From positions 1 through 35,181 of the forward strand of contig JAAYBG010000093.1 of the NCBI GenBank assembly GCA_012718985.1: a DNA stretch of 35,181 nt, given 5' to 3'. The DNA comes from Acholeplasmataceae bacterium. GTDB taxonomy: Bacteria; Bacillota_I; Bacilli_A; ML615J-28; CAG-698. The position numbers were made by a program, and so were the translations under genes. How positions within the stretch are numbered: the first letter of the stretch is position 1; the number at the start of each line of letters is the position of its first letter. The notes under the pieces were generated by a model. That model was not told the DNA's origin and did not search any database. It saw only the letters and a list, made by a program, of their open reading frames with translations. Positions 24,938 to 33,372 of the stretch are shown piece by piece.

Positions 24938-26660
24938 TTTGTTCACTCCTTTTTATTGGGATTGTTATTTGAATAGTTGTTCCTTCATCAAGTTCGCTTA
25001 TTATTTTCAAATCAGCTGCTTTACCATAATATAATAACAACCGTAAATATACATTTTTTAAGCCTACACCATCACTCAAATGTGGATTTTGAAAATTATT
25101 GTATAGTTGTTCAATTTTTTCCTCTTTCATTCCATAACCATTATCAGTAACAGTAAAGATAACATTGTCCTGTTCACGATAAGCACGGACTTTAATTAGA
25201 CCTTCATCGATTCGATTTTTTAGTCCGTGATAGATGGCATTTTCAATTAATGGCTGAAGAATTAATTTCATCGTCGTATATTCTAATACTTCTTCCTCAA
25301 CATCGAACTCATATTTAAAAGCATCTGCATAACGAAAACTTTGAATAATTAAATAACTACGAGCATGTTCTACTTCATCTTTAATGGTAATAATATTTCG
25401 CCCACGAGAAATACTGATTCTAAACAGTTTCGCAAGAGCAACAACCATTTCTGAAGCTTCTTTATTTTTATCGTTTTCGATTAACCATACTATGGAATCC
25501 AATGTATTATACAGAAAATGAGGATTGATTTGATTTTGTAAGGCTTTTAGTTCGCTTTCACGCTGTGCATTTTGTTCAACAACAATTCGATCCATCAATT
25601 CCTTAATTCGGTTCATCATCAAATTAAAACTATTGCTTAGACTTGCCACTTCTTTTTGGGAACTCTCGGCAACTGGTTCTACCACAAAAAAGTCAGATTG
25701 TTCAATCTTTTTCATTGATTTCTCTAATGCTTTTAAAGGATTGGCGATTCTTCTCGAAGTAAAGGTAATGATAGTAATGGTAGCAACAACCATAAATAAT
25801 CCGATAATCGCTATAATCAAAATATAGTTCTCTTGAACTGCCTTTGTGTTATCAATATTGATAAAAATAGCAATTTTCCATTTGGTATTTGGCAAAGTAT
25901 CAACGTTAACAGCCATATCATAACCGTTTATTTGAGCGTTGCCCGAACCGATGATAATTTTCTTCACTACATCAATTGCTTTATAAGTTTCTTTATCATC
26001 GATAGAAGAATAAATATTATTATAATTGCTGTCCAATAATAAAATTCTTCCTTCTTGGCCCAGATTGGCGTTCTCTGCAAGTTCGATAATAGGACTTGAA
26101 TCGAGTTCCATCATCAGCAATGCTTTTTCTGTCCCTCGATTATGGTTAACAATTTTACTAACCAAAATTCGGAAGTCTCCGTGTAGGACATAAGGATTTG
26201 AGAAAAATATGAGTGATGGATCTTTAACCGCCCGCTCAAACCAAGCTTGATAGACAATTTCTTCCGCATCATAAGTCAAATTTGTGGTTGTAGCGTAGAG
26301 TTCTCCTTCTAATGAGAAAAGCGATAAATTAGTTACATCTGTTTTAAATAACAAAAAATCTTCTAAATAACTTCTAGTCACTGCTGCATCAGCTTCTACA
26401 TCAACATTATCAATTTTTACTTGAATACCATTGTAAGTATCGATAATCGTTGCAATATAATTATTATAATTATGTACGATTTGGCTACTTATTTCTTTCG
26501 TCTGTTTTTCTGAAGTATTGTTGACAAATTCAGAAAAACTGCTTAGTGATAACAAACTAAGTAATAAGGCAAACACAACCATGATCGATAGACAGGATAC
26601 AAGAATGTTGAATTCTATCGATCGCTTTCTTCGAAAGAAATTATTTTCCTTCGCTTTCAT
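24924..26660 (-). CDS. YesM/LytS-family sensor histidine kinase
   Basis: The 578-aa kinase starts at the ATG at 26660, overlapping the regulator gene by 20 bases; the longer ORF-track form extends into that gene and is unlikely. It has a basic cytoplasmic start, membrane span 1 (about 18-42), a large extracellular domain (about 43-275, Cache-like), membrane span 2 (about 280-303), a HAMP domain (RRIANPLKALEKSMKKIEQSD), and a His_kinase domain with the phosphoacceptor His in INPHFLYNTLDSIVWL (about residue 381). The C-terminal ATPase domain shows the N-box ENAIYHGLKNR and G-boxes DNGYGM and GVGLKNVYLRL. This is the YesM type, which pairs with AraC-type regulators such as the one next to it and usually controls carbohydrate uptake. 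The ligand is unknown. Confidence 0.92.
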   Translation of the reverse strand: MKAKENNFFRRKRSIEFNILVSCLSIMVVFALLLSLLSLSSFSEFVNNTSEKQTKEISSQIVHNYNNYIATIIDTYNGIQVKIDNVDVEADAAVTRSYLEDFLLFKTDVTNLSLFSLEGELYATTTNLTYDAEEIVYQAWFERAVKDPSLIFFSNPYVLHGDFRILVSKIVNHNRGTEKALLMMELDSSPIIELAENANLGQEGRILLLDSNYNNIYSSIDDKETYKAIDVVKKIIIGSGNAQINGYDMAVNVDTLPNTKWKIAIFINIDNTKAVQENYILIIAIIGLFMVVATITIITFTSRRIANPLKALEKSMKKIEQSDFFVVEPVAESSQKEVASLSNSFNLMMNRIKELMDRIVVEQNAQRESELKALQNQINPHFLYNTLDSIVWLIENDKNKEASEMVVALAKLFRISISRGRNIITIKDEVEHARSYLIIQSFRYADAFKYEFDVEEEVLEYTTMKLILQPLIENAIYHGLKNRIDEGLIKVRAYREQDNVIFTVTDNGYGMKEEKIEQLYNNFQNPHLSDGVGLKNVYLRLLLYYGKAADLKIISELDEGTTIQITIPIKRSEQNVQN

Positions 26661-28230
26661 TAGTACGATACTCTTTCGGCGATACGCCCTGATATTTTTT
26701 AAAACTATGGCTGAAATAATAAGGCTCACTATACCCTACTGCTTCAGCAACATCAACAATTTTTATATTAGGATTTTTCAATAATTCTTTTGCTTTTTCC
26801 ATCCTCAAGAAGGTCAAGTATTTAACAAAAGTTGTGTTTCGTTCTTTCTTTAAAATGGCGCTGATATAACTAATGCTTATATTTACCTTATCTGCGAGAA
26901 TTTCTAAATTTAAATCATTATCCGTATAATGTGAATCGATATAATTGATGATCTTATTCAAATTTCTCTGAATACTATCTTCAATGGTATCCTGGTTAAT
27001 TGTCTTTATTTTTGCGATCAAACTTTCGAACCAAGCGAAAGTATCATCCAGAGTCTTCATCTCGAATAGCCTTTCATAGAAAGAAATTTTATTTTCTCCA
27101 TAAAATGCATCTAAATCATCGCACGATTTTACAATCGCATTTAAAATATTGGATAGATTGAATGGATTATAGATAATGTATTCTGGCTTCGCAATTTTTT
27201 CTTTTAATGATTGCAATAAAGCTTTTGTTTCGCTTAAAGTATGATATTTGATGGCATAGCTTAATTCTTTTAATTCATCGTCATCGATCATCCGTACTTT
27301 TTTATCATCGTCTCCGATATTGCTCGCAAAATAAATCTCATTTCCCCCCATTACTGAACGCAATTCCAAAGCCGATTGTGCTTCTCGATACATTTCTTTA
27401 AAGTTTTTACTCTTATATGGATTACTAATTCCTACACTAATCGTAAACTCTAAAAACTTTTTGGTTTTCATTAAAATATATTCGAAACAGTGTTCGATTT
27501 GTGTTGTAGATATTTCATCATTGGCTTTGATGATGGTGACAATTTCATCGTTGCAAGTAAAGGTTTCATGATAGAAATAATTTTGTAATCCTTCTGCGAT
27601 GAATTTTTTTACTGTGAGAAAATTCATTTCGTATTTCTCTAAATTGGTGCTTTCTAAATCGAGATCTATATCGATAACCGCCAACATAAAATATTTATAA
27701 TTTAAAAAAATGCCATTATATTCTAGCTTTTTTAAAAATTTTTTATCTGGATTTGTCAGAGTAATCAGTCTTTGCAAGTTGTTTTCTTTGATTAATGGTA
27801 ATGATTCCTTGATGAAGTTTTCCATATTTTCCAAATTGGTGTTTCGTTGATATTCTTCATCTAGCTCTTCTTTAGCTTTATGAAGCACTTCTTCTAAATC
27901 TGCAGTTGTTATCGGTTTTGTGAGAAAACCAGAAACACCTAAATCAATGGCTTGCTTGGCATAATCAAATTCGTCAAAACCCGTAATGATGATGGTTTTG
28001 ATTAATGGTAAACTATCTTTGATTTTCTTTAATAGTTCCATTCCCGTCATAAACGGCATACGAATATCCGTAATCACTAAATCAGGATTCATTTGAATAA
28101 TGCCATCAAAAGCATCTAAACCATTATCATAACTAGCAATCACTTCAAAACCACAATCGATTTTTTGTATTGAGGTAATAATTCGATTACGCACATCTTG
28201 TTCATCATCTACCAGAATTAATTTATACAT
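26641..28230 (-). CDS. YesN-family response regulator with AraC-type DNA-binding domain
   Basis: The 529-aa protein starts at the ATG at 28230 (GAGGTG just upstream), not at 28299 as in the ORF track. The receiver domain shows D8/D9, the phosphorylated D55 in VITDIRMP and K105 in LTKPI. A long middle region (about 150-420) of the kind seen in YesN proteins includes GGDEF-like remnants such as FTISVGISNPYKSKNFKEMYREAQSAL but no GGDEF motif. The C-terminal AraC domain (about 425-525) has two helix-turn-helix units (LEILADKVNISISYISAILKKE and IVDVAEAVGYSEPYYFSHSFKKYQGVSPKEYR). It is the first gene of the operon and has a consensus promoter. Its targets are not evident; usually they are sugar transporter genes. 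Confidence 0.93.
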   Translation of the reverse strand: MYKLILVDDEQDVRNRIITSIQKIDCGFEVIASYDNGLDAFDGIIQMNPDLVITDIRMPFMTGMELLKKIKDSLPLIKTIIITGFDEFDYAKQAIDLGVSGFLTKPITTADLEEVLHKAKEELDEEYQRNTNLENMENFIKESLPLIKENNLQRLITLTNPDKKFLKKLEYNGIFLNYKYFMLAVIDIDLDLESTNLEKYEMNFLTVKKFIAEGLQNYFYHETFTCNDEIVTIIKANDEISTTQIEHCFEYILMKTKKFLEFTISVGISNPYKSKNFKEMYREAQSALELRSVMGGNEIYFASNIGDDDKKVRMIDDDELKELSYAIKYHTLSETKALLQSLKEKIAKPEYIIYNPFNLSNILNAIVKSCDDLDAFYGENKISFYERLFEMKTLDDTFAWFESLIAKIKTINQDTIEDSIQRNLNKIINYIDSHYTDNDLNLEILADKVNISISYISAILKKERNTTFVKYLTFLRMEKAKELLKNPNIKIVDVAEAVGYSEPYYFSHSFKKYQGVSPKEYRTNESEGK

Positions 28231-28254
28231 AAAGCACCTCATCTGTATAGTATC

Positions 28255-28283
28255 ATTATAATAAAAAACACAAAAAAAGTCAA
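28255..28283 (-). promoter_or_regulatory. Consensus promoter of the sensor operon
   Basis: On the minus strand TTGACT (28283-28278) and TATAAT (28260-28255) are exactly 17 bases apart, about 25 bases upstream of the regulator start. It lies just after the terminator of the upstream parE-parC operon. Confidence 0.88.
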
Positions 28284-28289
28284 TTTTAA

Positions 28290-28319
28290 AAAAGAGCACT
28301 AATCAATTCGATAGTGCTC
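28290..28319 (-). terminator. Terminator of the parE-parC operon
   Basis: GAGCACTA (28294-28301) pairs with TAGTGCTC (28312-28319); on the minus strand a T-run follows. It overlaps the stop codon of the TPR gene. Confidence 0.85.
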
Positions 28320-29093
28320 ATTTAGTTTCTGTAAATATTCCTTTGCTTTACGAACAAAATGTAATTGCTCATTGAAACCAGCAACTTCAGCAAAGATTTT
28401 TTTCGCTTCATGAAAATTACCCAACTTATATTCCAAAATTCCCAGATAGTAATTACTAGAAGACACCATTAATGGTGTTGGATTAATATTGATTACTTGT
28501 TTTATTGTTGCTTTCGTTTCGTTTAATAGATTATTACAGCGAATATTATATTTAGCAAGTAAAATTTGATAGGCGAGGATAAATTGTTGTTGTAAGGAAA
28601 CAGGTGATGTTTCAATTAATTTGTTTAATTGTACTAGCAAAGTTTGTGTTTCTGCGACTTTGTCGTAATTTAGAAAATAATTAATCCAAGCGCGATAATA
28701 TAAAAATTTTGTTAACTTATTAAATTTTGGTTCAAATTCTACTAATTCGATTAAAATCTTTTTCGCTTCTTCAAAACTTCCTTTATCTAGGTAAACTTGC
28801 GCATAAGTAGTCGCTTGATACCATTTTATTTTTCTAGTTCTGACCATATTTTCATCATGAGCTTTTAATTGTTTTAAATACTCATCGGCATTACCTGTTT
28901 GCGAATAATAAATGATGATTTGCATTAGTTTTTGTTTTTCTATCTTTTTGAAAGTAAAGTTAGGCATAATTAAAAGACCAACAAGCAATGAATAAAACAA
29001 AATATTCAGGTCATCTGATAACCAAATATAACCAATTAAAAATAAAGAAACAACAATGCTGACTAACCAATAAATAAATCTTTTCTTACTCAT
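28299..29093 (-). CDS. Membrane-anchored TPR protein, unknown function
   Basis: The 264-aa protein has two N-terminal membrane spans (about 6-26 and 30-46) and then a helical-repeat domain of TPR type, seen as repeated short helices with A/Y/L/E patterns (KWYQATTYAQVYLDKGSFEEAKKIL; YYLGILEYKLGNFHEAKKIF). It probably forms a scaffold for protein contacts on the cytoplasmic face; no enzyme motif is seen. AGGAG precedes the ATG at 29093, 8 bases after the PHP gene. It is the last gene of the parE-parC operon, and its stop lies inside the operon's terminator. No specific function is claimed. Confidence 0.82.
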   Translation of the reverse strand: MSKKRFIYWLVSIVVSLFLIGYIWLSDDLNILFYSLLVGLLIMPNFTFKKIEKQKLMQIIIYYSQTGNADEYLKQLKAHDENMVRTRKIKWYQATTYAQVYLDKGSFEEAKKILIELVEFEPKFNKLTKFLYYRAWINYFLNYDKVAETQTLLVQLNKLIETSPVSLQQQFILAYQILLAKYNIRCNNLLNETKATIKQVININPTPLMVSSSNYYLGILEYKLGNFHEAKKIFAEVAGFNEQLHFVRKAKEYLQKLNEHYRID

Positions 29094-29101
29094 TAAATCT
29101 C

Positions 29102-29878
29102 CTATAAAATCTTGTCATAAATCGTTATCCCCATTTTCTTAGCAAACAAAATAGCATTAGTTACAGCTAAATCATGAAGATGAGCAAAGTAATGAGCATC
29201 ATCTCCAACAATTACTTTCGCTTCTTGATAACGACTGACAATTCTCCAAAACTCAACACGAGGGTATAACCAGGTTAGTTCTAAATCCTTAGTGAATGTT
29301 GCAGCTCTTCTTGTTCCATTGCCATTAATTTCCAGATAAACATCATTTTTAATTGCGCTTTCAATAATTTCAATCGCGATTTTTTCAGTTAGGTCATTCC
29401 ACTCCCGATAACGAAGCATGTATAAATCCGGATGAGCAAGTATCTTGAAATATCCACTTTCCATTCCTTTTATAACAGCTTCTTTATAAGCGATGATTAA
29501 CGAATCATTCATCGGTTTATACAAATCGTATTCTATTCCATCCACCTCAACAATATGCTGCCCTAAAATTAAATAATCGTTTTCTCGATAATATTTTTGA
29601 TACAAAGAATCATATCCATCTAGGTATTCTAATTCCAATCCAGTGAAAATTTCTATTTTATCGCCATATTTTTCTTTGGCTTCTTGGATGTTAGGCAAAT
29701 AAATATTATGATATTCCTCAAGATTCATTCTATCTACCCATTTGTCCTTTAAATATCCGTGATCAGAAATACCAATATGTTCCAATCCTAACTCTATTGC
29801 TTTTTGTACATAATCAATCGGCAATCCTTCGGCGTGACCACATAAATAAGTATGCGTATGATAATTTGCTTTAGTCAT
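29102..29878 (-). CDS. PHP-family phosphoesterase (histidinol-phosphatase-like)
   Basis: The 258-aa protein belongs to the PHP domain family of metal-dependent phosphoesterases. Visible ligands are NYHTHTYLCGHAEG (H7, H9, H15), GISDHGY, FTGLELEY, GQHIV, ILAHPDLY and VGDDAHY. This is the HisK-type histidinol-phosphatase layout, but no other histidine biosynthesis gene is here, so the substrate may be another phosphate ester or nucleotide. The start at 29878 overlaps the end of the Fic-like gene by 8 bases, with AGAGG upstream. It is a member of the parE-parC-Fic-PHP-TPR operon. Confidence 0.88.
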   Translation of the reverse strand: MTKANYHTHTYLCGHAEGLPIDYVQKAIELGLEHIGISDHGYLKDKWVDRMNLEEYHNIYLPNIQEAKEKYGDKIEIFTGLELEYLDGYDSLYQKYYRENDYLILGQHIVEVDGIEYDLYKPMNDSLIIAYKEAVIKGMESGYFKILAHPDLYMLRYREWNDLTEKIAIEIIESAIKNDVYLEINGNGTRRAATFTKDLELTWLYPRVEFWRIVSRYQEAKVIVGDDAHYFAHLHDLAVTNAILFAKKMGITIYDKIL

Positions 29879-30902
29879 TCTGATAACCTCTTGGTATTTT
29901 CATCCATTTCGCAGATCTACCTTTGCCAACAGGTTTAATATAACCAGAATCTCTTAAATTGATGAGTGCTCGATTAATGGTTGATTCGCTGACATAAGGG
30001 TGAATATTTCTAATTTCTTCTTTGGTAAACACTTCTGCCATGTTACCAATTGTCCGCTCTATATTTTCAGTCTTATTTAAATTCTGATCGAATTTATAGT
30101 TTTTAATGATTTCCTCTGTTTTCACATATCCTTTTATTATCAATTTCATCATATATCGGATAAAACCAAGGGATTGCGAATATCCTTCTTGCCAATTGAA
30201 ACTGGCGTTCATTAATTCAGTCTGAAAATTATGATAATCTTCGCTAATTAATTGGAAAAAACTGACATATTGAAAAGCTTCAATATCCGTTTTAATTATC
30301 AATAAATATAATAGTAATAAACTAGCTAGTTCATTATGAAGAGTAAATGGCTTAATATTATAAAAATCGATAAAATAATGTAAATAAAGGGTAATTTTTT
30401 CAAAACTGTTTCCCTGAAGAAGACGATCAATTTCTTCTGTAATTTCATCAATAATCAACCGCTTACTTTTCATGTTTTGACTTTGTAAAACTGATTTTTT
30501 ATCGGCACTGGTGTAATCGAATCTCACCGGTGTAGTGGCATGAGAAAAAACAAGATTGGTAATATTTAAAATATCATTGCTTTGAATTCCAAATTGATTG
30601 GGTCGTTTCTGTAGCGTCATTAAAATATCTTTCAAATTATACAATGTTGTTTCTTCCCTATTTCGAGGATTAGAATCCTTTGTAATAATTAGACGACTAC
30701 GGGCATCACTGATATCCAGTTTCAACAAAGCCCCCAAAAAATAAGCATCTCGTTCGACTGTTTGTTCTATTACGCGTTCTCGATCACTCCCAACCTCATC
30801 GGCGTATTGTTTGGAATTCCCAATATAACGATAGATTTGACCGAGAGTGACAATTACATCATTGGGTATTAAAAATCGTTTTATATTTTTGATGCAACTC
30901 AT
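29871..30902 (-). CDS. Fic-fold protein with degenerate active-site loop and C-terminal winged helix
   Basis: I call this a Fic-family protein, mainly on pattern. It is 343 aa from the ATG at 30902 (AGAGGTG upstream; the ORF-track start is eight codons earlier). The core about 190-280 has the Fic helix order: LYLHYFIDFYNIKPFTLHNE, where active proteins have a HPFxxGNGR loop, then LLLLYLLI and a YHNFQTELMNAS segment like the post-loop region. The catalytic His is Lys and GNGR is replaced, so AMP transfer looks impossible. N-terminal residues 75-95 (SNPRNREETTLYNLKDIL) align with the place of the usual inhibitory helix. The C-terminus (about 290-343) is a winged helix typical of class II Fic proteins. 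It follows parC at once. Confidence 0.6.
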   Translation of the reverse strand: MSCIKNIKRFLIPNDVIVTLGQIYRYIGNSKQYADEVGSDRERVIEQTVERDAYFLGALLKLDISDARSRLIITKDSNPRNREETTLYNLKDILMTLQKRPNQFGIQSNDILNITNLVFSHATTPVRFDYTSADKKSVLQSQNMKSKRLIIDEITEEIDRLLQGNSFEKITLYLHYFIDFYNIKPFTLHNELASLLLLYLLIIKTDIEAFQYVSFFQLISEDYHNFQTELMNASFNWQEGYSQSLGFIRYMMKLIIKGYVKTEEIIKNYKFDQNLNKTENIERTIGNMAEVFTKEEIRNIHPYVSESTINRALINLRDSGYIKPVGKGRSAKWMKIPRGYQND

Positions 30903-30912
30903 ACAAACACCT

Positions 30913-33372
30913 CTATTTTTGAGCAAAATCGCTACTATTTCGGGCGATGATTATTTTACTTGGCACTCCAATTTCACTAGTTTTGATTGAGGATTTTCCT
31001 GATAAATCAAATTTTACAATTCCCTCGCTGCCCTCAAGATATGCATCAACTTCAGCTAGATTTTCATTACCTTTATGGACGATTGCACAATCTATTAGAT
31101 AAGCCGGTGATTTTTTAGTTAGAGTAATGTATTGACGCCCTACATGATTTTTCTTTCCTTTTATGATTTCTAATGGTTTAATTTTCTTTATTACACCTTT
31201 CTGATTCAATAAAAGAATAATATCTTTACTATCGACGTAATAACCTCCGATTACTTCATCATCTGGCCTACTTTTCATTTCCAGCGCTTTTACACCAAAC
31301 GATGCCGGGGCAAATAAACTAATTTCATTAGAATTGTATCGATTGATAAACCCTTTTTTCGTCACCATGACTACTTCATTCTTATCTCCATCACAAATAT
31401 CTACACTGACCAACTCATCATTTTCGCGAATTTTCGTTGCTTTTAGGGCGCGCGAATATCGCTCAGCAATCAAATCGCGAATATGAGTGCGCTTAGTTAA
31501 GCCGTTTTTTGTTGTAAATAATAGATAGCGATCCGCATTGAAGTCATCGATCGGCACCGTGAAAATAATTTTTTCATCTGCTGCTATCGAAGCTAAAGTA
31601 CTAACATTTCGGCCTAAATCTTTATGCTTTACATCAGGAATCTTTTGAATTGGTAAGTAAACATAATTTCCTTGATTTGTAAATAATAATAAGGTGTCTA
31701 ATGTTGTCACATCGTATTTTGCAATAATAATATCGTTATCTTTCAACTTAGTTTCTTCATCAACAGCATAATTTTTTGGTGTCATTCGCTTAATGTAACC
31801 ATCGCGAGTAATTAAGATAATTGCATCTTCTTTCGCAATCAATTCTTTCACTTCAACCTTAACATCCTCAATTTTGTGTTCAATCTGTGTTCTTCTTGGG
31901 GATGATAATTCAGCTAATGTTGTCAATAACTCACTTTTAATCACCGATAATAAAGAAGTTTCATTTGATAAAATATCATTTAATTGTTCTACACTATGCT
32001 TTAATTCTTCTTTTTCATTTTGTAAAGCAAAAATATCGGTATTGGTCAGTTTATATAATTGTAACATTACGATAGCTTCAGCTTGTTCTTCTGAAAAATC
32101 ATATGTTGAGATTAGGTTTTCTTTGGCATCCCTTTTGTTCGCAGATGAACGGATTGTTTTTATCACTGCATCTAAAATAGATGTCATCGAAATCAGTCCC
32201 TCAACAATGTGAAGTCTTTTCTTGGCATTATGTAATTCGTAATTGCTTTTGTTGGTAACTATTTCTCGTTGATGGGCAATATAAAAATCCAAGATTTCTA
32301 ATAAGCCCATTTGTACTGGACGTTTGTTAGCAATAGCAACTACGTTAAAATTATAATTTGTTTGTAAATCGGTTGATTTAAAGAAGAAATTACGAATATA
32401 TTCAGGGTTGGCATCTTTTTTAATATCAACAACAATTCGCAGACCATCACGACCACTTTCATCGCGAATATCTATGATGCCATCAACATTTTTCAATTCA
32501 ACCACATCGCTCATTCTTTTTACTAAAACCGATTTATTCACTTCGTACGGAATTTCAGTAATTATTAATTTATAAATGTTTTTTTCTTCAATAATTTCAG
32601 TTTTCGCTTTAACAATAATTTTTCCGCGACCATTTTTATATGCACTTTTAATTCCCTCAATCCCTTGAACAATTCCTCCCGTAGGAAAATCAGGTCCTTT
32701 TACAATATTCATGATTTCCTTTAAACTGCATTCTGGATTATTCATTCGATAAATGACAGCATTAATAACCTCATCAATATTATGAGGGGGAATATCAGTA
32801 GCATATCCCGCTGAAATACCAGTAGCACCGTTCACCAGGATATTAGGATATTTTGATGGTAATACAGTAGGTTCATATTCTTCATCATCAAAATTTGGAA
32901 TGAAGCCGACCGTCTTTTTATTGATATCTTGAAGAATCGCTTCAGCGTATTTGGATAATCTAGCTTCTGTATAACGCATTGCTGCTGGAGAATCACCATC
33001 AATACTTCCGTTATTTCCATGCATATCGATTAACGGCAATCGCATCTTGAAATCTTGGGATAGGCGAGCCATCGCTTCATAGACAGCAGTATCTCCATGA
33101 GGATGGTATTTACCGATAACATCTCCGACAATACGAGCTGATTTTTTGTAAGGTTTGTTACTAAAAAGTCCTAATTTATACATAGCAAAAAGGATTCTTC
33201 GTTGAACTGGTTTCAATCCATCACGAACATCAGGAAGAGCTCGATCTTGAATAATGTATTTAGAATAACGAGCAAATCTTTCCCCGACGATAACATCTAA
33301 ATTTTCATTTAAAATTTTTTCTTCCACAAAACTGTTAACTTTTTGAACGATAGATTTAGTCTTCTTGGCCAT
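30913..33372 (-). CDS. parC: DNA topoisomerase IV subunit A
   Basis: The DNA-cutting subunit of topoisomerase IV, which unlinks daughter chromosomes. The 819-aa protein has the ParC form of the breakage domain: [63 protein letters not shown], and the catalytic tyrosine Y134 in [21 protein letters not shown] is ParC-specific; GyrA has a DGHGNFGSVDGD form. A GyrA-type C-terminal beta-pinwheel of about 300 residues follows ([30 protein letters not shown]-type blades). T95 stands where many ParC proteins have Ser, a position linked to quinolone resistance. The ATG overlaps the 3' end of parE by 17 bases, so the two subunits are coupled. Confidence 0.95.
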   Translation of the reverse strand: MAKKTKSIVQKVNSFVEEKILNENLDVIVGERFARYSKYIIQDRALPDVRDGLKPVQRRILFAMYKLGLFSNKPYKKSARIVGDVIGKYHPHGDTAVYEAMARLSQDFKMRLPLIDMHGNNGSIDGDSPAAMRYTEARLSKYAEAILQDINKKTVGFIPNFDDEEYEPTVLPSKYPNILVNGATGISAGYATDIPPHNIDEVINAVIYRMNNPECSLKEIMNIVKGPDFPTGGIVQGIEGIKSAYKNGRGKIIVKAKTEIIEEKNIYKLIITEIPYEVNKSVLVKRMSDVVELKNVDGIIDIRDESGRDGLRIVVDIKKDANPEYIRNFFFKSTDLQTNYNFNVVAIANKRPVQMGLLEILDFYIAHQREIVTNKSNYELHNAKKRLHIVEGLISMTSILDAVIKTIRSSANKRDAKENLISTYDFSEEQAEAIVMLQLYKLTNTDIFALQNEKEELKHSVEQLNDILSNETSLLSVIKSELLTTLAELSSPRRTQIEHKIEDVKVEVKELIAKEDAIILITRDGYIKRMTPKNYAVDEETKLKDNDIIIAKYDVTTLDTLLLFTNQGNYVYLPIQKIPDVKHKDLGRNVSTLASIAADEKIIFTVPIDDFNADRYLLFTTKNGLTKRTHIRDLIAERYSRALKATKIRENDELVSVDICDGDKNEVVMVTKKGFINRYNSNEISLFAPASFGVKALEMKSRPDDEVIGGYYVDSKDIILLLNQKGVIKKIKPLEIIKGKKNHVGRQYITLTKKSPAYLIDCAIVHKGNENLAEVDAYLEGSEGIVKFDLSGKSSIKTSEIGVPSKIIIARNSSDFAQK

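Noticed and set aside
26641-28230. Diguanylate cyclase in the YesN-like regulator
   Set aside because: FTISVGIS resembles the end of a GGDEF domain, but no GGDEF/GGEEF active-site motif is present; such remnants are common in the YesN middle region.
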